Shown: positions 14,301 through 25,446 of the stretch, piece by piece
Layout of the letters: each line of letters opens with the position of its first letter
Numbering within the stretch: position 1 is the first letter of the stretch
From: Bombus terrestris
Taxonomy: Eukaryota; Arthropoda; Insecta; Hymenoptera; Apidae
Direction of reading: 5' to 3'
NCBI RefSeq assembly: GCF_910591885.1
Contig: NC_063279.1
Coordinates: forward strand, 4,526,001-4,590,000
Length of the DNA: 64,000 bases
Position numbers and translations under genes: made by a program
The notes under the pieces: model-generated
Told to the model about the DNA's origin: nothing
Database searches by the model: none
Seen by the model: the letters and a program-made list of their open reading frames with translations, nothing else

Positions 14301-17300
14301 TAACGTGGAATTATGTATGGTATTATCACGATATGCTTCGCAACGAAGAAAATATGATAAATAAAAGAAACAAAAGGGAAAGTCATTGAATTCGTACGAT
14401 GAGTTGAAATAGGTTGCTTTCTAAACATATAAATAATTTATTTTATTTTATTTTTTCTTATTAGTATTTATTTAATCGTTATATTCAATAATTTAGAAAT
14501 TAATTCATACTGTTGCTTGAATGAAAATCATATGTAAATGATTGTCTTCATTGGAACATAATCGAACAACACAACATTTTCCTAAATGATAGTAAAATTA
14601 TGGGTTTAATTCTGAAGCTATTTCTATCTTTGATTATTGAAAATCCCATAGATTAGGTTTCATCAGTACGTCGGTTCAAACTTTCCTTTAATACGTTAGT
14701 ATAAGCTCTTGTTTGATTCAATTACCTAAGCATTACGGCTTGAACGCAATTTAGTATAATTAGATATTAAATATATCGATGAAAATAAAATTAATTTCCC
14801 GATAACGTTCAGAAGAAATTTTACAAATATTTTTACTGTGTTTCTTATTACTCCATTTTTTGGATAATTTACTATCTTAATAATATACAAATATACGTTG
14901 ACATTATAATAGAATATTAATAAATCAGTGATTCATTTTAATCTAATTCGATATCTAAGGTAAAAGGGTAATGTCCGGAATTTAATTGGAATAAAAGTTT
15001 TAATTTCGACAGGAGGATGCCAGATAGGTTCAATTTTAACATGAAGACTGAGGAATTTGCAGGGCAGAGTAATTGGAAATTCGCGTAGGCAGATCTGAAA
15101 GTGCGTCCTACCGATGAATATTGGAAAGGCGGCGTCTATCCTCCTTAATTGATCGCGTAGATATAAAGACTTCGTAAAGAGAAAAAACAAAATTGTAGAT
15201 TTTAGAAATTAGAGAACAACCATTTAATGATTAAATAACGCGTGTAATCTTTTCCAAGCTAAAAATATATGTAATTGTAAAGTTTCTACATTTCCAAATA
15301 TGAAACATTAACGATATTCAATATTATCGATTGGCAAAGATAAAAGACAATAAACTAACATCAAAGAACACAGCATACATTTATAAACTAAACGTAAATA
15401 TGTGGTGGAAAATAAATGTACCTACAAAAAAGACAATTTTTAACATATATTACTTACCTACATTATATTACACTATCTCATTTGAATAATTTCTCCATAA
15501 ATCAATACCAATTACTTTACGATTGCTCTTTAACCATTAGCTTTTAAAGTAACATTGAATCATTAGAAATTCATTGAGAACAGGAAGCGTATCACGAATA
15601 AGGATTGCACGTCGTCTGTGATAAATCCGACTCATTTGGAGCCGCGGTTAAAATCTGCACTATTTCCAGCTATCCCCTGAAAGGCCGTAAATTGGAGAGT
15701 TAACTTTCGTACGCCTTCGAAATGTATTCGCGAGAAAAATGTTGTTAGAGTGGCATGGAAGCGATTGGACGCTAGAAAAAGGCAATTCAACGCGGAACGC
15801 AGATATACAAGTCCGTCTATTTTCCACAATTTACAGCGCCAGTGTCAACTTATATTTCCTCCAGCGAAACTCAAGAAATTACTTAATACAAACACGGACA
15901 ATCGCGTATTTTTGCTGTAGTCTCAACTTCCTCGGCGATCAATTAGCCTCGTGAAGAAAAATTGTGTTCTTACACACGACTACTTAAACCGAGTAATTTC
16001 TATCCGAATAGTTTCTAAGCATTCAACGACGAATTACAAAACAATATCGAAAAATACTAAGTAATGTACAATGTGTATTAATACCGAACTGATCAATTCC
16101 AGGTTTTATCAATTTCCTAATTTCATTGCATAAGTATACGGTCGCTTTTCGATTCTCAAGAAACAAATGATTTACTTCCATAGTTCATCGCAGGAAGATG
16201 ACATAAATACTAATAAATTCTAAAATAGATTTTAAAAAACGTTTTAACACTTTTCAATGTATGGAATTGCTCGATATATCTTATGAACGTCTCATATATC
16301 CTATCATAGAAGTCTCTAATTACGGAACGACTTGATTAACAGGTCAACTCTTTGAAAATATAACACAATAACGAAGAATTTAGAATACAGTTAATTTTTA
16401 AGAATTTTGCATTTCTCGTATCAGATACAAAAAATACATATATCTAACTTTCCATAAACGATAAATATTAATAATTGTGTTACGTATGATTCACGATGGT
16501 ACATTGTCAAGCGTTTAAGTCAGCAATTAATGTCCCAAACTTTCAAATAACCAATCCGTCATCGCGTCTTACGAATTTTTCGATCCAAGTTCTATCCGCC
16601 TATTATGCATTCACTTTCTTTAATTCCTCCATTAATTTCATTCATAGTCGCCACGCCCGCACGCCCGTAGCATTCATTATTCATGAAATTCTTCCGAATC
16701 CAATCGTAAAATTCTACTAACGGGTCTGCGCTCGCGTTGAAATTTCGTTTGTCAAAGCGAAGGAGACGTCCTTGCTCGTTCGTGTCCCACCTCCGCGTCA
16801 CATTTATTCGCCGTTTCTGAATCTGACGTTTATTCGCCGCCCTTTCGTTCTTCTTCCCGCCAGTGGAACGCGTTACGAGTAATTCCCTCTCCTCTTCACG
16901 CGAATCGAATCGAACAAACGAACGTTCGCGGACGAGGAAAGGATTTCGCCGCGCAATCTTCCAGCGAGAATGAACGAACGTTTGAAATACGCGATGGTCG
17001 TGAAACGACCAACGACGAGGTAAAGAGCGAATGGTACGTTTGAATACGACGATCGAACGTTTTCTCTAACAGAAGCGGACAGGCTCGATGATATTTCTGC
17101 GTGTTGCAATTTCAGTTGCGTCAGGGTGCGTTTAATTGCATGCTGAGTGCTGCAGTGTATCTTTCATGTTAACGAGTTATTGTGAAAATACGAGGTGGAT
17201 GCTATTCGATCGAAGATTAGAATAGAACGGTCGATTGTTGTAACACAGAATTTCACGGCGAGTTTCTTCTTGATGATAGATTTCAGTATAGATGAATGTA

Positions 17301-19167
17301 ATTTGCCTAATGATATAGTAGTTTGCTTGAAAACATACAGTTAGTCAGAGAAACGTTCGTATTATCTCAATTATTGAATTCGATGATTTGTTTAAATCTC
17401 CATTTACGTTATAACGAATTGCTCTTTTTCAACAAACGAGATATCAATCGACAGCTTAGTTATTGCGCTATATATTGCTAAATGTTACCGACTGTATACT
17501 GTTAAAGGATATTAATCATTTGAGTTCAACAATCGCAAAGATTTATGTTTCACTTTGTGAATCTCCCAGGTAAGATTTCGCGTACAGGCGGAGAGATCAA
17601 AAATTTAAACGCACCGTGAATAAAGTTACGTAAAAATCAGAACAGTTAAGGCGGAACATCATTCTAGGGCTCAACACACTTGACTGTTTGGAATAGCGTG
17701 ACTGACGAACAAAGCCATTATCGCGTTTATCCGCTACATCTAATATTAGCCCATCCATCGGCGGATCTCGATGAATCCAGAATTTGTCTGTTTTCATTTT
17801 CGAATTTAATATTCGATATGCAGAGGCGCACGTGTATCAGGAATGGTAACGTTCACCGAATCGTTTTCAAATCTCTCTCCGCCCTTAATCCGTTGCGCAA
17901 AATAGACAGAGCCATGAATAAGTCGGTATTTTCAATTTTCTAGAAACCTTGGCCGGTACATTATGGGAGCAGACGACACCGGCTGAACTTTCGAATAGTT
18001 TTCGCTCGAGAAAACGCTACAAAAGTTCCTCGCGACTCGTCGTATGGAAATAAATTATTCTTTCCCTTTCAGAAACCTTTGCCAGCAGCAGCGCGAATAC
18101 GCCGTTCTCTTTATCAATTTTACAGTGAATTACACCGACAGAACCGTTCTTTCGAACTGTAATTGCTGCCGCGAATACGAGGGAAACGAACGCTTTTTCG
18201 AATTCGCCTTTCCAATGACTAACTTAACAACTCTGACTTTTCCCCTGTATCATTCGATCTTTCGTGCAAGGAATTGAAATATCCAATGAAGTGGTTCTTT
18301 GGCAAATTAGATCGAAGTTATGTGATAATTTTATTGATACGTATTAAGAACTGGGATAATGACTTGCTTTCAGAAGAAGAAAATAAGCTGAATAAATTTA
18401 GCATAGCAGGAAATCAAATATGATCGTTGGTACGTGTATACGAACTTGTTACCGATAAATCAAAACCAAGTATTATATTTCGTCATCGTGATTGATTATG
18501 ACAGAAGATATGTCTCCTCTCGGACAAAAGTATTCAATGTTCGGTAATGATAAATTCATAAAATTGTTAGTAACGAATAATACACGATATTGAGTATGCT
18601 TAAACGAAACTGTCAAAGTTCCTCAAACTCCTCCACGCGTCAAATTTGTATTTTCATTTGATAGCAAGAAAGATATTAAAAACGTAGTAAAAGAATTATC
18701 CCAAAATTACTGTGCCTTAGAAGAGTCTAACCTGCAAACGCGAAATGAAAAATATTCAGGAATTTATAGGAAAAAGATAAAAGTTTAAAATGCTACCCTT
18801 AAACTCTCCCCTAAATTCCTTCCAACAAGGATCGTTACAATCGCGATCCTGTAGCTGATCCTTTACAATTGGAACACAAATTCGCGATAATCTGCGCGCA
18901 AAAAAAGCATTAAAAAATAGTCGTTTCTATTCTGGGAAAGCGAGAGCGCACCGGGTCCGGGACAAACGATGGGAACGATCCTACGAATTCACGACGAGAG
19001 AGGAATCCTCCGCGGGGGCTGAAAATGAATCAGCCATTTGCTGGCGCGCAAGAAAGAACAGTGGTCGCGACACGTTCGTAGATTTTATCTACGACTGGAT
19101 GTAGAACAACGCGCAACACGGTAGTCCGCGTCGCGCTTACGAGCTCCCAGTTAAAGCTGCCGCGGCA

Positions 19168-19241
19168 CACGTGCGCCGAATGCGAACGCACTCGTAAATA
19201 CACTCCGCGTGGATTAACACGCGGCCATCACGTGCCACGTG
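19168..19241. promoter_or_regulatory. Cluster of three CACGTG E-boxes
   Basis: Perfect CACGTG palindromes lie at 19168-19173, 19229-19234 and 19236-19241; the last two are one base apart. CACGTG is the known binding site of bHLH factors such as Clock/Cycle and Myc/Max. The cluster sits in a GC-rich patch inside the long intron, about 3.8 kb downstream of the start codon. Whether it is active is inference. Confidence 0.4.
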
Positions 19242-22200
19242 TGTTTCACCCCTCTCTCATCCCCTCGCAATTTCATCTCTCTCTTCGTTATATTCACCCT
19301 TTTTCCATCTCATTTTTCCCACTTGCCTCTGTTTCACCTTCTATTCTTCTGTCTCTTCCTTCTGCCTCTCTTTCTCGTTTGCATTCGATGCGCTAGTAGG
19401 GTGGCCAGAGAGAGAATTCCAAAAAGAGCAACGACAGTGAGTTATGTCGTCGAACCGAAAAACACGGCAAGTGCGAATGCCACCTCGACCCTCTTCGGCC
19501 AGCGGGATTAATACCGTATCGCGTAATGCACCTACGAACCAAGGCTTGACGCGTTATTTTTCGTTTATTGCACCTCCTTCTTTTCTTTCTCTCTCTCTCT
19601 TTATAATACTTTTTGTTGGCAAGATATACGCGTGAACGCATCGCGATATGCTCGTGACACCGCATAATGCAAATCCAACCGCTCGTACGATTCCTGATGC
19701 ATGATCGTGTTCCTCGTAGTGTCTGAGTAGAGAATTCGGCAGGCTTCGATACATCGATCGTGTTCTCTTCCATTTGAAATGTTTAATGAGAAAGTTCGTA
19801 GAGTGAAGATTTGTGTAAGCCCATTTAAGAGAAGTTGTATGAGTCAGTATGAGTTCCCTTCCTTATAATTCAGTGATCAATTTTGTAGCAACGACGAGGA
19901 TACCAGCGATAAATCGTCAACAGTATTCTACTTGAAAAGATTACATTAAGAAATTCGTATTTCCTCGATTCTTCGATAAAAGCATCTCGTATTTTCTGGA
20001 TGTTATGAAATATATCTTGCTTTCGAGATTTTATATATCATTGTATCTCTGCATATATTTTGTCATGTTCGAAGCATTGAAATTACCTACTGCGTTACAA
20101 AATGATTTCAATTTCTGTAAATATACTAATTGTTCGCAAAAATTACAACCACCTCCTCATAGTATCTTTGAATATATTTTACGAAGCGTTTTTTATAAAA
20201 CTGCACAACACCGAGTACAAATTGCTTATCATATCGTGTTATACTATAGCCTGCGATAAAGTACATAGTTTCAAAATGTGACTGATATAATTCAAAGAAT
20301 TCATATTACACTACTGAACAATTGCTGGAATAATGCAACATTTCGATGAACTTTTATCGTAATCTATATCTTCTACGTGATATATTTTACAACGAGGTCA
20401 GCCAGATTTAAACCGATACGAATAAATAATACATCGAACACTACTAAATACTATTTTTTCACGTTCCTATTAATAAGAGATCTCTCTTAAGAAGACGAAG
20501 AATACTAAATAAATGTCACGAATGGAGTACACAAATATCATGGTCTCAGAATAAAAATGCGCCTTTGATTCACTTTTATTTTATTCATTGATCCATTCAC
20601 AGAAACCTATCGGATTAAGGCTCAACTTCTAAATAAATTATGATACTATAAATTATTCATACACGTTATATGATTAATTATTCTCTTCATACCATTTCGC
20701 AGAATAACTTTTCTACGGCAATCTTCCCTGGTGAAAATATTCCGAATAGGAGAAATCAATCGAATTCAATATTCATATATGGAAATACATATGAATAAAC
20801 TTTGATTTCTGTGTCTAGATATTAAAGAAGATATGCATCGCTACTTAATGCAAATATTTTGTAAATCGATCCTTATGGCATTGTGATAACAGTTCTTTCT
20901 TTTATGAATTTCATAATATTTACGAATACCTATAAATAAATTAAAATTATATACACGAGATGCATGGCTAAGAAATTATCGAAAAGAAACGTAAAATGGA
21001 AACCAAATGTTTCTTTTCCAATTTTACTTCAAATATAATAAAATAGACGAGTGGAAAATTTAATGGTTCTTTAAGGAAATATCTTTCCTCTTTTACAAAT
21101 CGCGCACTCGCGTGTGACTGCGCTTAAATGACTGTTAAATGAATATAAAGGACTTAAGGAAACGCAAAGCGCAGGTACTTGATGGGATCGAGACTGGCTC
21201 GTTCCTGGAAACGTACCAGCCCGATTATTATAGACGACTGAATTTCCGTTGGGACGATACGTGAACGTATAGAGATTTTAGACGAAGAATGGGTGTTCCA
21301 GAAGCAGATCCGGTTATCCAGAAGTGCGACTGAATATGTAATACTTGGCATAGTCGACAAAAGAAAAATAGAAGAATATTTCTATACTTGTAATACGTTC
21401 GTGAATTCAAACGAAGGAAATGAAATACGTGTTAGCTTTCCTGCAGAAGATCAAATTCACATAAAACTAAATCCGACATCTAAACATTTTAAATACGTAT
21501 TTTAATTATTAATCGAGAGACGACGAGCGGAATCACTATTATTGGATCTTCAAATTTGTTATTTAAATATTTAGATTTCGTTATGAATAAAATTTCAATG
21601 TGCCATGAAAATATCATTTTCATATTACTAGTTAGAGAGAAAAATTCACGATGTTTTAAATTTGCTTATTTATAGTACAATGAATATTTATCATGCTATT
21701 TATATAAATATTACTCGCGTACCTTAATTATACCTCGATGCAAATATTACTTAAAATTCTACCAACATTCAACCAAATTCTTAATCGGTATTTCTCAATT
21801 TTCTTGACTTATCGATCACCACGATATTAATTTATTCCTCCAAACCGTACTCGAAACAACCTTACTCTGCCTTCTCACAATTTAAACGCGAACGTACATA
21901 TTCATGCTCGTACGAATTATAAATTGTACAGCGGTAACAACCGCGTACACGTGAATCCAGTCACATAAACATCGATCAACTGCCGTTCATCGAGCAAAAA
22001 CGAGTAAAAGAATAGTTTCGAGCGTACAGTGTTCCAAACATCCGCAAGACGACACGACTCGAGAATTACGAAGCGACAACGCAATCAATGACACGCGACA
22101 GCAAGAGCAAACACAACCGGTAGAACGTAAAGCGATTTCGAGGTCAACGACCAGAACGAAGAAAGCCTTTCCTTCGTTCCATTCATGGCGGCGCGTAAAT

Positions 22201-22310
22201 AAAGGCCGAATTACGTCTGTGAACCCGATTTTCCAACGAACGAACGACTGTCGATTTATCACCGGCCAAGACCTCGTTACCATCGTGTTCCACGTCCCAT
22301 GATTCCTTCG

Positions 22311-22405
22311 GTTGTTACGACTGCACCACGGGAAACTACCCTACGTTCACGGTTTCTCGAGTTGTAACGACTATACAGGCAGAAACCACTCTGCGACGAC
22401 AAGCG
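22311..22405 (+). repeat. Imperfect 50-bp tandem repeat
   Basis: GTTGTTACGACT at 22311 and GTTGTAACGACT at 22361 begin two units 50 bp apart that share further blocks (GAAAC-TAC / GAAAC-CAC). There are about two diverged copies, in a GC-rich patch of the long intron. Confidence 0.35.
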
Positions 22406-22831
22406 TCCTCGCGTTTACGAGGGTTGAAAACTTGTGGAAGTGAGAAACCGCGAAATCAGCCAAGTGGCATTCCTATCCTTCTTTCTAGCAAATCCTACCT
22501 GTGGCTCGTTCGTTCTCGTTCAAACCCCTAATCCGTCTCTTTGATTCGTTACAATGATCATATCTTTAGAATGGAATCGTATTTCCTATTTATTTTTTAT
22601 ACCTATTTATTTCTTATTTCCTGCTTATTTTTATTTTCTATTTATTTATTGTGAGCAAATGTGAAGATTTCCAGAAGGCAGAATTGCAAGTCTATAAATC
22701 CTTGCAAATCCTTTTAAATTGTCTGTGATGTGTTTAGCAACATTCCCTCAAAATTGAAAAAAATAAGAATACAGAACATGTTCTATTGTGTTAAACTACA
22801 TTAATTAATTATACTTATAGAGCAATAAATA

Positions 22832-22849
22832 GATCGCGGATGTTTATGG
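22832..22849 (+). repeat. TA-flanked repeat end (GATCGCGGATGTTTATGG)
   Basis: This is preceded by TA and matches the terminal motif of the 28.4-kb element at 14 of 18 positions. No inverted partner lies nearby, so it is a single end or a decayed copy. Confidence 0.4.
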
Positions 22850-23030
22850 ATTTATGAAAGAATTAATTGTGCAGAATATATAGAATGCACATACTATCCA
22901 AAAGTATACAAAATATCAAAAATTATATCAACTCCCCATTACAGCAAATCCCTATTTAGATTTCACTAAACTATAAAAGAACAAATTTAGATGAACATCC
23001 GCAATCTGCTAATAACACGTAAACACTCAC

Positions 23031-23041
23031 CTAGGCCGCAT
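23031..23041 (-). CDS. First coding exon of the secreted-protein gene (start codon)
   Basis: On the minus strand this holds the start codon and the first three and two-thirds codons (Met-Arg-Pro, then AG of Arg). The donor is GTGAGTG, a perfect match to consensus, and the start context is CTCAACATG, a typical insect context. Just upstream is an out-of-frame ATG (ATGGAATGA) that stops at once, and an in-frame-to-nothing ATG that stops at the junction, so 23041 is the only useful start. The assignment depends on exact phase agreement with 2093-2163 and on the resulting signal peptide. Very short coding parts of first exons are common in animal genes. I am fairly sure of the join but do not know the protein. 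Confidence 0.7.
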
Positions 23042-24190
23042 GTTGAGTCATTCCATCTGACTTGACAGGTGGTTAATCTTGCCCTTGATGAATCTCTCCC
23101 CCGAAACCGTTTCTGTCCGTCTTCTATTTCACCCGCTAAACTTCCGACCGTTTGAAGGTGACTCTGCTACCACTCTTAAAAGTTCACTCCGCGACACTGA
23201 ATCGTCTAAACTTTCTCTCTCTCTCTCTCTCTCTCTCTCGCTCTCTCTCTTTCTAGTACCAATCAAATCGTTCGATCGAAGAAAGCAGAAGTTGAAGTTC
23301 AATGTAACGCGGTCGGAGTACACTCGATTTCAGCTCGATAGCTGCAACTGTAAGGGGCCGACGGTGGCGCCAATTTCCAAGGTCGGGCCGAAGAGCAAGG
23401 TCAACGTACTTCCGGGTCAGATCGGCACCAAAGATCTCCCTCTGATCACTATAGTTACCGCACGCTGTCGTATCGAACGATTTTCCTCGCTTTCACTAAC
23501 AATCTGTAAGAACAAGATCCTCGTAGGTACCAATCGTGTTCTACCACTCGCTATGTCGCAACCGCTGACAGCCCAATCGACTCCACGGTCCACCACTCAC
23601 TGACAACAGTCCCTTCGTGACACTTGCCGCTTCCTTCTCGATTTTTCTCCCTCCTAACCTCCTCCTACTCCGCGGCTGCCGGCACAACGTCGTACTAGAC
23701 GTCGTCACGCTGATCTAGTCTCTCTTCTGCTCTCTCTGCCTCTCCTCTTGCTACATACACACTCTCGCTCCTCTTTTTCCAACTGTTTCCGCTCCTGTCT
23801 CAACAGATCACCAATAATAGCTTTAGCCTTAAATGCAACAATTCTTCGTCATAGTTAATTTAAACCTACTAACCCTTCTTTCTTGGTTCGCGAACCAAAT
23901 GTTGAGAAGAGAGAACTCGATGGTCGTGCGATGGGGGTTGAAACGACGATCGGTCGTCAAGGTGTATGGGTCACGGTTCCAGGAGGCCCAGCGAGCTCCA
24001 CGCTGTTCTGCGTGGCTTTAAGTCGACGACGAAGCTACCAACCGGTGGCGGCTGATTCAAATTCGCTCCCCACGTGGCGGCGACGGCGTCGTCCTTGCGA
24101 CTGCCACCGGCACGACGCCCGGCGCCGGGCAATGCGTCGCCATCTTGCGGCCGCCGGCTAAATCCGTTTTAGTGAACCCGCCACCGCGAC
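23042..24190 (-). promoter_or_regulatory. Likely 5' UTR and CpG-rich promoter of the secreted-protein gene
   Basis: Upstream of the start codon the sequence becomes CpG-rich, most strongly at 23980-24170, unlike the AT-rich surroundings. It holds a (GA)n tract on the transcribed strand, which can bind GAGA-type factors. Near 24139-24149 it holds GCCATCTTGCG, whose complement contains AAGATGGC, the classic YY1/Pleiohomeotic core. A TCAGT initiator-like word lies near 23605 on the minus strand, one of several possible start sites. No TATA box is convincing. Two plus-strand open frames here (about 23079-23603 and 23883-24161) look like accidents of low stop-codon density. Confidence 0.4.
23214..23251. 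repeat. (CT)n microsatellite, (GA)n on the minus strand
   Basis: A nearly pure dinucleotide run of about 38 bp, interrupted once by CG near 23240. It lies in the presumed 5' UTR of the minus-strand gene, about 170-210 bp upstream of its start codon. Confidence 0.85.
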
Positions 24191-25430
24191 GAAATTGCAC
24201 CAGACATTTTCATGCTTCCTCCTTTTTCTCCTTTTTTTCTTCTTCTTTTTTTCTCTGATCGTTTCTCTCGTCTCCTTTCCTCTTCGTGTTTCTGCTCCAC
24301 CGGTTTTCCCGGCTACCGGGGACCTGCAAGGAATCCGGAGGTTTCAGAGCGATAGCGAATCGATGGTATCGATGCTGGGTCCTAGCGTTTGTGTGTATGT
24401 ATACTCGTTTCGTGAGTTTCGCATGGGAACTGTGTATGTTAATTATAAGGAGAATTAATGTGATACCCAGGTTGATGATAATTTTTATTTTAACGAGTTT
24501 CGGTAAATTAGGTTTATTATCGTCTGGAATGTCTCGGTCAGAATTTTTTTCCTAATTGAATTGTTATGGAAATTGTTTGCATAATCGGATTGATATTATT
24601 AGCAAATCTTGTAAGTCTTATAAATCCTATAGCGGTAAAAAGTTTGTTATATAAATCTGATAAATAATGCAGTTTTCATAAGATAATTGACTGTACTACT
24701 TGAAATATTTGACGAAGATTAGTACATATATTTGTGAAACAGATATACAATACAAATATTCCTTTCGCTTAAAAAAGTAAAAAAGAACGATTTCTCTAGC
24801 TGCGCAAAATTGAAAGACAAAAGTGTTTCTCATTAGAGTAATGGCATTGAATATGTATCAGCGGCACTTAATGATCCATAATACATGTACGAGCATCTTA
24901 TACCGAATTAAGTACAATAGCTCTGACAATCGTAACGCGTGCATTAATAAAAGTTGAGTCATCTGATTCGTAACAAAATAGGGATATTAAAGAGAAGATG
25001 TGACACCCACAGCGACTCAAAAGACTTACGAGTAAAAATGAAATAAGAAAGAAGCGATATACAATACAGTAGATATGTTAAAAAATATTTTATCCTATCT
25101 TCTTTTCTTTTATATTTTTTCAATTTCTTCACTTCACTTCAATCGCATTTTTTTGAAAAATTAAAATACGTTATTTCTTAATCTAAACGTTTAAATTATT
25201 GAATTAAGACGAAAAAGCGTATTCGTAATGGTACAAAGTGCAGACGTGGGTCAGTATAGACAAAACAATCAAAGGAAGGAAAACAAGCGATAACAAACTA
25301 ATTTCTATGTTGTTTCCATGTAAGAGCCGTAATCGAATCATAACAATAAAATCATTGGCGCCGTATAAATAACATTGGCCTGCTCTTTGCGCCACTTCAA
25401 TCACTTTGCCTCGCATGTGAGTACGATCTG

Positions 25431-25446
25431 TCTGACATGTGTCAGA
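25431..25446. repeat. 16-bp near-palindrome TCTGACA-TG-TGTCAGA
   Basis: Two 7-bp arms pair perfectly around TG. The TGACA half-site resembles the known core of TALE-homeodomain (Meis/Homothorax) sites. It is short and may be chance. Confidence 0.35.

Larger units (their letters stand above)
2164..23030 (-). other. 20.9-kb first coding intron of the secreted-protein gene
   Basis: This is the intron between the 11-nt start-codon exon and the signal-peptide exon. It starts GTGAGTG and ends TTTCAG on the minus strand. It is AT-rich, with GC-rich patches near 4.1-4.4, 6.3-6.8, 9.1-9.4, 10.9-11.3, 16.5-17.1, 17.7-18.3, 18.9-19.8 and 21.9-22.5 kb. Open frames inside the patches overlap on both strands and lack splice or family support, so none is called as a gene. 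Contents annotated separately are a 14-bp-stem hairpin at 9.38 kb, three CACGTG boxes at 19.17-19.24 kb and TA-flanked repeat ends at 11.37 and 22.83 kb. Introns this long often hold enhancers; that is inference. Confidence 0.65.

Noticed and set aside
19239..19511. Plus-strand frame with a hydrophobic, signal-like start
   Set aside because: Translated pyrimidine-rich low-complexity DNA (Phe, Leu, Ser, Pro), not a real signal peptide.
19393..19773. 126-codon minus-strand frame
   Set aside because: Sits in a GC-rich intronic patch where plus-strand and second minus-strand frames are also open; no splice or motif support.
23079..23603. Longest open frame in the window, 174 codons, plus strand
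   Set aside because: It runs through the (CT)n tract (a Ser-Leu repeat) and lies opposite the presumed 5' UTR of the minus-strand gene; no family resemblance.
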